In this document: piece by piece, positions 5,249 to 10,591 of the stretch
Layout: each line of letters starts with the position of its first letter
How positions within the stretch are numbered: the stretch's first letter is position 1
Source of the DNA: Pseudomonadota bacterium
Lineage (GTDB): Bacteria; Desulfobacterota; Desulfobacteria; Desulfobacterales; Desulfobacteraceae
Length of the DNA: 10,591 nucleotides
Direction of reading: 5' to 3'
Assembly (NCBI GenBank): GCA_018816605.1
Contig: JAHIVS010000406.1
Location: forward strand, 1-10,591
The notes under the pieces: generated by a model
Told to the model about the DNA's origin: nothing
Databases searched by the model: none
The model's input: the letters and a program-made list of their open reading frames with translations, nothing else
Program-made: the position numbers and the translations under genes

Positions 5249-6282
5249 AGGGAGTCGATCTGATTGAAGACAGGCTTGAAAGAACCGTTTACCATTGGCT
5301 GGTGACCGGGTGCGCCGGATTTATAGGGTCCAACCTTGTGGAAGCCCTTTTGGGAATGGGGCAGCAGGTAACAGGGCTTGATAACTTTTCCACGGGGTTC
5401 CAGTATAATCTGGACCAGGTGGAAGCGGCCGTGGGCAAAGAAAACTGGAAAAATTTCAGGTTTATTGAGGGGGATATCCGGGATGCTGTCGTGTGTGAAA
5501 CTGCCTGCCAGGGACAGGATTTTGTGCTGCACCAGGCCGCCCTGGGGTCCGTGCCAAGATCTGTTGAAGATCCGCTGATTACCAATGAAAATAATATCAC
5601 CGGGTTTTTAAATATGCTGGTGGGGGCAAGGGTGGCAGGGGTAAAACGGTTTGTCTATGCGGCATCCAGTTCCACCTATGGGGATCATCCGGGACTGCCA
5701 AAGCAGGAGGACAAGATCGGCAATCCCCTGTCACCCTATGCCGTGACCAAGTATGTCAATGAATTGTATGCCAATGTGTTTGCCACCACCTATGGGTTTA
5801 AATCCATCGGGCTTCGGTATTTTAATGTGTTCGGCAAGCGCCAGAACCCATATGGGGGATATGCCGCTGTCATGCCCCTGTGGTTTTCCTCCATGATACA
5901 AGGAGCTGCGGTGTTCATCAACGGGGATGGCCAGACCAGCCGGGATTTCTGCTATATCGATAATGTGGTCCAGGTCAACCTGCTGGCCTGTCTTGTGGAA
6001 GATGAGGCGGCGGCGGACCAGGTGTATAATGTGGCCTTTGGGCAAAGAACCACCTTGAACGAGTTGTTTTATCTGATTCGGGAGCGGGTGGCAAAACGGT
6101 ATGGGGGGGCGGCCGGGATTGAGCCGGTCTACAGGGCGTTTCGACCCGGGGATGTGCGGCATTCCCTGGCGGATATCTCCAAGGCCAAAACCCTTCTGGG
6201 GTATGATCCCTCATTTTCCGTTATAAAAGGACTTGACCTGGCTGCCAATTGGTATATGGATAACCTGGAATTGAATAAGTAA
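5245..6282 (+). CDS. wbpP: UDP-N-acetylglucosamine 4-epimerase, WbpP/TviC type
   Basis: A protein of 345 residues, about the length of Pseudomonas WbpP. The start at ATG 5245 follows AGGGGGAG (5229-5236) by 8 bases. The NAD-binding motif TGCAGFIGS is at 21-29. The catalytic SDR residues are the SSST cluster (141-144) and YAVTK (Tyr165, Lys169). GSVPRS (101-106), [37 protein letters not shown] and [13 protein letters not shown] are all close to WbpP, which prefers N-acetylated sugars and interconverts UDP-GlcNAc and UDP-GalNAc (or the matching uronic acids in the Vi-antigen route). It works in the cytosol on precursors of a surface polysaccharide. It pairs with the dehydrogenase 62 bases downstream. 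No missing residues are seen. Substrate choice is inferred from family resemblance. Confidence 0.92.
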   Translation: MKGVDLIEDRLERTVYHWLVTGCAGFIGSNLVEALLGMGQQVTGLDNFSTGFQYNLDQVEAAVGKENWKNFRFIEGDIRDAVVCETACQGQDFVLHQAALGSVPRSVEDPLITNENNITGFLNMLVGARVAGVKRFVYAASSSTYGDHPGLPKQEDKIGNPLSPYAVTKYVNELYANVFATTYGFKSIGLRYFNVFGKRQNPYGGYAAVMPLWFSSMIQGAAVFINGDGQTSRDFCYIDNVVQVNLLACLVEDEAAADQVYNVAFGQRTTLNELFYLIRERVAKRYGGAAGIEPVYRAFRPGDVRHSLADISKAKTLLGYDPSFSVIKGLDLAANWYMDNLELNK

Positions 6283-6344
6283 TAATTGATCAATCAAAAT
6301 TGACCAACTGAAAAGTTGAATAATATGTTTTTGGAGAAATCGAC

Positions 6345-7634
6345 ATGAACAAGGATTGTAAAATAGCCGTTGTGGGATTGGGATATGTGGGCTTGCCCCT
6401 GGCCATTCATTTTGGGGAACACTATGAAACCGTCGGGTTTGATCTGAAGGCCACTATTGTGGAAAACTGCAAAATTCATCAGGACCCCACAGGAGAGGTG
6501 AGCCAAGCGGATTTTGCGCGGGCGGTTCAGTTTACGGCCACCACCGATCCAGAAATGATGGGGGATGCGGATTTTATCATTGTGGCCGTGCCCACCCCCA
6601 TTGACCGGGCCAGAAGGCCGGATCTTACCCCTGTGGAAAGTGCCTCAAAAACCGTGGGCCGTGTCATGAAAAAAGGGGCCATTGTTATTTTTGAATCCAC
6701 GGTGTATCCCGGGGTTACCGAAGATATTTGTGTTCCGATTTTAGAAAAGGAATCCGGACTGACCTGGAAAAAAGATTTTCATGTGGGGTATTCACCGGAG
6801 CGGATTAATCCCGGAGACAAGGAACATACCCTGACCCGCATTGTCAAGGTGGTGTCCGGTGATGATGAACCCACCTTGGACAAAGTGGCCGCCCTGTATG
6901 AGTCCATTGTTCTGGCCGGGGTGTTCAGGACCAAGACCATCAAAGAGGCGGAAGCGGCCAAGGTGATTGAAAATACCCAGCGGGATTTGAACATCGCCCT
7001 GATGAATGAGCTGGCCTTGATATTTGACCGGTTGGGCATCGATACCAAAAATGTATTGGAAGCCGCCGGGTCAAAATGGAATTTTTTAAAGTTTTCACCG
7101 GGTCTGGTGGGCGGTCATTGCATAGGGGTGGATCCCTATTACCTGACCTTTAAGGCAGAGTCTGAAGGATATCATCCCCAGATTATCCTGGCCGGTCGAA
7201 GGATCAATGACAATATGGGACGGTTTGTGGTGGAAAAGACCATCAAGATGATGATTGCCCAGGGACAGCCTATTAAAGGAACCCGGGTGGGCATTCTGGG
7301 TCTGACCTTTAAGGAGGACTGTCCGGATCTGAGAAATACCCGGGTGGTGGATATCATTGAAGAGCTTGAGTCCTATGGATGTGAGGTGATGGTTCATGAT
7401 CCATTGGCAGCTCCCAGGGAAGCCAAAGATTATTACAACGTGGATCTTTGTGGCTGGGAGGATTTAACAAATCTCGGAGCCATTATCCTGGCGGTTCCCC
7501 ATAAGGCTTACCGGGAGAAAAGCCCGGCGGATCTGATCTCCACCCTTGGCAAGGGCGGCTGCCTGATTGACGTGAAAAGCGTTCTGGATATGGATGCGGT
7601 CAAGGAAACCGGGGTTCCCTTCTGGCGGTTGTAA
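6345..7634 (+). CDS. wbpO: UDP-N-acetylhexosamine 6-dehydrogenase, WbpO/TviB type
   Basis: A protein of 429 residues; ATG 6345 is preceded by GGAG (6333-6336) with an 8-base gap. The N-terminal NAD fold has VVGLGYVGLPLA (Gly11, Gly13, Gly16). The central part carries ESTVYPGVTED, GYSPERINPGDKEH and KVIENTQRDLNIALMNE. The catalytic cysteine is Cys259 in GGHCIGVDPYYL, and the C-terminal domain holds LGLTFKEDCPDLRNTRV. Enzymes of this group oxidise UDP-GlcNAc or UDP-GalNAc twice at C6, giving the uronic acid and two NADH. With the epimerase upstream the product is most likely UDP-GalNAcA for an O-antigen, capsule or EPS. GlcNAc or GalNAc as direct substrate (tviB or wbpO) cannot be decided from sequence alone. 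It ends 10 bases before the convergent RTX gene, without a visible terminator. Confidence 0.92.
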   Translation: MNKDCKIAVVGLGYVGLPLAIHFGEHYETVGFDLKATIVENCKIHQDPTGEVSQADFARAVQFTATTDPEMMGDADFIIVAVPTPIDRARRPDLTPVESASKTVGRVMKKGAIVIFESTVYPGVTEDICVPILEKESGLTWKKDFHVGYSPERINPGDKEHTLTRIVKVVSGDDEPTLDKVAALYESIVLAGVFRTKTIKEAEAAKVIENTQRDLNIALMNELALIFDRLGIDTKNVLEAAGSKWNFLKFSPGLVGGHCIGVDPYYLTFKAESEGYHPQIILAGRRINDNMGRFVVEKTIKMMIAQGQPIKGTRVGILGLTFKEDCPDLRNTRVVDIIEELESYGCEVMVHDPLAAPREAKDYYNVDLCGWEDLTNLGAIILAVPHKAYREKSPADLISTLGKGGCLIDVKSVLDMDAVKETGVPFWRL

Positions 7635-7644
7635 GGGAGTTGAA

Positions 7645-10591
7645 TCAGGAAAGAACCTCCGTGAACTGAAAATTATCGTCCACAAGATTACTGATATCAG
7701 TGCTGCCGAATTCGGTAAGAGTGGTAATCAGGTCAAGCTCTGAAGCATCTACCGAACCGGATGTGTCGACATCTCCATCCCAATAATAGGCCCTGGTTTC
7801 AAAGACACCTGCAGTGACTTCTTTGTTTATCAGAAAGTAGGTGTCATCGCCAGAGCCATCGCCCATCGAGAAAGCATCTACCGCCGAATTAATGAAGGTT
7901 GCAACATCTTCAATCGTATCCCAATTCGATGTTATGGCGTCTGTAATTCCAACCACCTTGAAGGCCGTTGGATTAATATCGATACCACCGGTAGTTGTTG
8001 TGGTATAGGTTGGGCCCCCATCCGCTGAAAAATTTGTTCCCAGAGAGCTTTCATCAAAATAAAGGATATCCCCGCCAGCGCCGGCGGTGAAATCTTTTAT
8101 GGTATCCGGAGCCGCATATTCCTTGAATTGGAATGTATCGATTCCACCTCCCCCCTTAAGGGTGTCTGCTCCGGCTCCCCCCCAAAGTGTATCTGTTCCA
8201 TCTCCGCCTTCAAGCGTATCTGCTCCATCACCCCCAAAAAGAGTATCTGCCCCGGCCCCTCCTTTAATGCTATCCTCATAACCACCGCCGGTGACGATAA
8301 ATTTCCCGGTTGTGCTTTGAAGCGAACCATCGAATGTCAGGCAATTGGAACCTGTTAAATCCGCACCATTGATAACCAACAGATCCGTATTATCCAAGAC
8401 TCCATCATTGATGGTTAGTTCGTGTGATCCAATACCGTCCAATAAGGTGATCTGCAGCCCCCCATTAATAGCAGTCGGTGAACTATTCGAACCATACGTA
8501 AGCATTTGATCTGTCATTTGATCTGACAGGGTAATGGTGTCGCCGGCAGTGCCGGTGTGGGCCGCATTAATGGTAGTCAGACCGTTAATCTGGTTACTGG
8601 TCATGGTCAATGCCTGGGCAAAGTCGTCCGTTGCTGTACCGTCAGCTGTCTTTGTCAATTCCAGGGTTTCGACGGTTGTGATGATGTCATCGGAAAAATC
8701 GACGGCGTTCGTGCCGCCGGCCACAACGATGGTATCTGTTCCATCTTTGCCCGCGATGTATTCACCACTGCCGGTGGCATCGGTAAAGTTTGAATCATAA
8801 ATAAATTTATCATTCCCAGCACCGCCTTTGAGATTATCATCTCCGGCCCCGCCGGTGACGTTGATCTGGGTCGTGTTGTCGAGTTCTGCTGAGCCATCGA
8901 ATGTCAAGGAATAATCACTGGTGATATTCGCCCCGTTGATAAACAACAGGTCCGTACCATCCAATGTCCCGTTGACAAGGGTCAGGCTATTGTCTGCATC
9001 AGCATACAAGTTAAGCTGCAGACCACCATTAATGACCGTGCCATCAAGCATGGCTGTTGTCATTGCCTCAGACAGGGTAATTGCGTCGCCGGTGGTGCCG
9101 TTGTGCACCGCATTAATGGTCGTAAAACTGCCAATCTGGTCACTGGTCATGGTGAGTGACTGGGCATAGGGGTCTGTTGTTATCCCGTCCTCCTTTAGTG
9201 CTAATTCCAGGGTTTCGACGGTTGTGATGACGTCATCGGAAAAATCGACGGCGTTCGTGCCGCCGGCCACAACGATAGTATCGTTGGTCCCATCTCCGCC
9301 CGTGATGGATTCACCACTGCCGGTGGCATCCGTAAGGTTTGAATCATAAATAAATTTATCATTCCCAAGACCGCCAACGAGGACATCAACACCTTCTCCC
9401 CCTGTAATCAGGTCTACCCCGCTACCGCCGGTGATGGAATCATTTCCAGCCCCCCCCACAAGGGTGTTGTTGCCGCTGTCAACTATGATCGTATCATCCC
9501 CGCCTCTGCCGTCCAGCCAGTTGTCGGCGGTGCTTCCTTTAATGGTATCGGCCTCGGCCGATCCAAAGACATCTTCCACAGAGTCCAGGGTATCTGTAAA
9601 TTGTTCGGTAGGAGCAGAGCCATCCATGTATTTCCCTTTTGCCCAGCCATTTTGAAGATCCACGTATGCGCTGAAAAAGGTATGCACACCGTCGCTTTGA
9701 CCGTCTATTGCGCTATAGTCGATCCAGTCCTTGTCCGAGTCCGTACCTCCATCAGCGTCTCCATAAATAGTGTCATCGCCAAAGGAAACAAAAAAACCAT
9801 CGGCATTATCGGTTCCCTTCAAGGTATCCGCATATTTGGAACCGGCGACAACTTCTATACTGGTCAGCTTGTCGGTAAAGAGGATGCCTTCGGAATTATT
9901 CTTACCGATTGCCGTGCCATCGCCACCTGCAGAGGTGTCGGTCAGGTCGATGGTGACGCCTTTGAAACCGTTGTTGTTTTCTGAGAGCATGGCATAGGAG
10001 AGAAGGTCCTTTCCCAGGCCCCCATTGATGCTGTCAGACCCCAGGGTGCCGAAGAATCCTTCATCATTGGGTGATCCGGTCAGGGAATCCCCTAAATTTA
10101 TATTGCCTGCATCATAATGATTTGAGCCCATAACCGCTTCAATATTGACCAGGGTGTCGGTATTCACCCAGCCGTCGGTGGCCGTTCCCGTCGCAAGATT
10201 CACCGTCACGAATCCGGGGTCATCACTGTAGTCTGCGATGTCATGGTTCAGTTTCGGATCAGTCGAAGTGCCGCCGTTCAGCAGGTCATTGCCCTGTCCT
10301 CCGATGAGTTTGTCGTTTCCACACTCGCCGTAGAGTCGATCATTTCCGGGGCCGCCATCCAGGTTGTCGTCTCCTGCTGCCCCCCAAATGGTGTCATTGC
10401 CCGTCCCTCCGGTAAGTGTATCCGAATCGGCTGTCCCGGTTAGGGTTAGATCGTTGGAGCCACCTCCGCCTCCACCTCCACCGCCGCCGCCAGGGTGTGG
10501 ATCAGGAACAACAGGATCGGGTTCAGGATCGGGTTCAGGATCGGGTTCAGGATCGGGTTCAGGATCGGGTTCAGGATCGGGTTCAGGATCG
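7645..10591 (-). CDS. Large secreted RTX calcium-binding protein, N terminus outside the window
   Basis: The frame is open from the window edge (10590) to TGA at 7645-7647, 981 residues; the GTG at 10209 is internal. From the visible N side it has a (PDPE)n hinge, P-rich DPVVPDPHP, eleven glycines (10459-10491) and a first RTX block (~10280-10440, e.g. GGTGNDTIWG). A long beta-rich region leads to a second RTX block (~9355-9525) and two copies of a ~185-residue module. A third RTX block (~8125-8280) has five near-perfect GGxGxDTL units. The C-terminal region (TIKDFTAGAGGDILYF...) holds an EF-hand loop DVDTSGSVDASE. GGxGxDxUx nonapeptides bind calcium after type I secretion, which uses a C-terminal signal; no transporter genes are in view. 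Adhesin or surface-layer-like roles are plausible but unproven. Confidence 0.88.
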   Translation of the reverse strand, partial: DPEPDPEPDPEPDPEPDPEPDPEPDPVVPDPHPGGGGGGGGGGGSNDLTLTGTADSDTLTGGTGNDTIWGAAGDDNLDGGPGNDRLYGECGNDKLIGGQGNDLLNGGTSTDPKLNHDIADYSDDPGFVTVNLATGTATDGWVNTDTLVNIEAVMGSNHYDAGNINLGDSLTGSPNDEGFFGTLGSDSINGGLGKDLLSYAMLSENNNGFKGVTIDLTDTSAGGDGTAIGKNNSEGILFTDKLTSIEVVAGSKYADTLKGTDNADGFFVSFGDDTIYGDADGGTDSDKDWIDYSAIDGQSDGVHTFFSAYVDLQNGWAKGKYMDGSAPTEQFTDTLDSVEDVFGSAEADTIKGSTADNWLDGRGGDDTIIVDSGNNTLVGGAGNDSITGGSGVDLITGGEGVDVLVGGLGNDKFIYDSNLTDATGSGESITGGDGTNDTIVVAGGTNAVDFSDDVITTVETLELALKEDGITTDPYAQSLTMTSDQIGSFTTINAVHNGTTGDAITLSEAMTTAMLDGTVINGGLQLNLYADADNSLTLVNGTLDGTDLLFINGANITSDYSLTFDGSAELDNTTQINVTGGAGDDNLKGGAGNDKFIYDSNFTDATGSGEYIAGKDGTDTIVVAGGTNAVDFSDDIITTVETLELTKTADGTATDDFAQALTMTSNQINGLTTINAAHTGTAGDTITLSDQMTDQMLTYGSNSSPTAINGGLQITLLDGIGSHELTINDGVLDNTDLLVINGADLTGSNCLTFDGSLQSTTGKFIVTGGGYEDSIKGGAGADTLFGGDGADTLEGGDGTDTLWGGAGADTLKGGGGIDTFQFKEYAAPDTIKDFTAGAGGDILYFDESSLGTNFSADGGPTYTTTTTGGIDINPTAFKVVGITDAITSNWDTIEDVATFINSAVDAFSMGDGSGDDTYFLINKEVTAGVFETRAYYWDGDVDTSGSVDASELDLITTLTEFGSTDISNLVDDNFQFTEVLS
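7738..7773 (-). other. EF-hand-like calcium loop in the RTX protein C terminus
   Basis: The codons give DVDTSGSVDASE, matching the EF-hand loop pattern D-x-D-x-[DNS]-G-x-[IV]-[DNS]-x-x-E at every liganding position. It lies ~20 residues before the protein's end, after YYWDG, and is distinct from the RTX nonapeptides. It may help the C-terminal secretion region fold once it meets external calcium; that role is inferred. Confidence 0.6.
8251..9363 (-). repeat. Tandem duplication of a ~185-residue module within the RTX gene
   Basis: Copy 1 (9363 down to 8815, 183 codons) and copy 2 (8814 down to 8251, 188 codons) both start NDKFIYDSN[LF]TDATGSGE, continue with VVAGGTNAVDFSDD and ITTVETLEL and close with an RTX unit KGGAG. 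The DNA is far closer in the first third: bases 8661-8736 and 9207-9282 differ at only two positions. The later parts of the copies have diverged more. This pattern suggests an old duplication with recent local gene conversion, or uneven constraint. Confidence 0.85.
10513..10591. repeat. Perfect 12-bp tandem repeat coding (PDPE)n
   Basis: The unit AGGATCGGGTTC occurs six full times from 10513 and is cut in the seventh copy by the window end. All copies are identical. On the minus strand it codes GAA-CCT-GAT-CCC, a Glu-Pro-Asp-Pro hinge in the RTX protein. Since 12 is a multiple of three, slippage changes the hinge length without breaking the frame. Confidence 0.93.

Noticed and set aside
6305..6318. 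CAACT-GAAA-AGTTG hairpin between wbpP and wbpO
   Set aside because: A 5-bp stem with no U-run is too short to support a terminator or regulator; likely chance in an AT-rich 62-base gap.
8143..8277. Regular ~27-base periodicity that could be taken for a CRISPR-like array
   Set aside because: The period equals nine codons and comes from the GGxGxDTL nonapeptides; there are no unique spacers.
8087..9997. Several + strand open frames rich in Pro, Ser and Val opposite the RTX gene
   Set aside because: They are antisense shadows: GGxGxD codons read backwards as proline- and serine-rich strings, with no ribosome sites.
10207..10209. GTG as the start of the RTX protein
   Set aside because: The frame stays open upstream to the window edge and codes a first RTX block, a glycine linker and the PDPE hinge, so the GTG is an internal valine.

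Overview
The window looks like a chromosomal stretch of a sulfate-reducing deltaproteobacterium, probably Desulfobacterales (Desulfobacter/Desulfobacula-like). This is an inference from the style of the PilZ, HAMP and TPR proteins, the moderate GC content and the TGGGGTCAGG-type repeats. No 16S or other definitive marker is present.

Left part (1-3702, + strand): a tightly packed operon that looks like the tail of an exopolysaccharide or cell-surface locus. It holds a PilZ-domain protein (cut by the window start), a fused ATP sulfurylase/APS kinase, a SurA-N-like lipoprotein without a parvulin domain, a two-TM HAMP protein, a TPR protein and a very small membrane protein. The fusion points to PAPS supply for sulfation, but its ATP-sulfurylase half carries several active-site substitutions. 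The TPR gene is frameshifted at a G run, and the HAMP protein ends abnormally.

Middle (3703-5248): a patch of scar tissue. A TacA/TacT-type toxin-antitoxin pair (DUF1778 ribbon-helix-helix antitoxin plus GNAT toxin) has its own sigma70-like promoter with an overlapping palindrome. It is bracketed by copies of one repeat: a single arm on the left and a 23-bp hairpin on the right. The toxin has Ser where its family has the catalytic Tyr. Then come a decayed AlbA_2 (Schlafen-type) gene and the last ~40 codons of a probable UDP-GlcNAc 2-epimerase (wecB). The wecB remnant still overlaps the next start codon by ATGA, so the insertion seems to have replaced the front of wecB.

Right part (5245-7634, + strand): intact genes for a WbpP/TviC-type UDP-GlcNAc 4-epimerase and a WbpO/TviB-type UDP-HexNAc 6-dehydrogenase. 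Together they make UDP-GalNAcA for an O-antigen, capsule or EPS.

Far right (7645-10591, - strand): the C-terminal ~980 residues of a large secreted RTX calcium-binding protein, convergent with the dehydrogenase and 10 bp from it. It has a (PDPE)n hinge coded by a perfect 12-bp tandem repeat, an 11-glycine linker, three RTX repeat blocks, a duplicated ~185-residue module and a C-terminal EF-hand loop. Its N terminus lies beyond the window.

No clear new defence or mobile system is visible. The most unusual items are the altered sulfurylase active site and the layered scar at 3703-5248.
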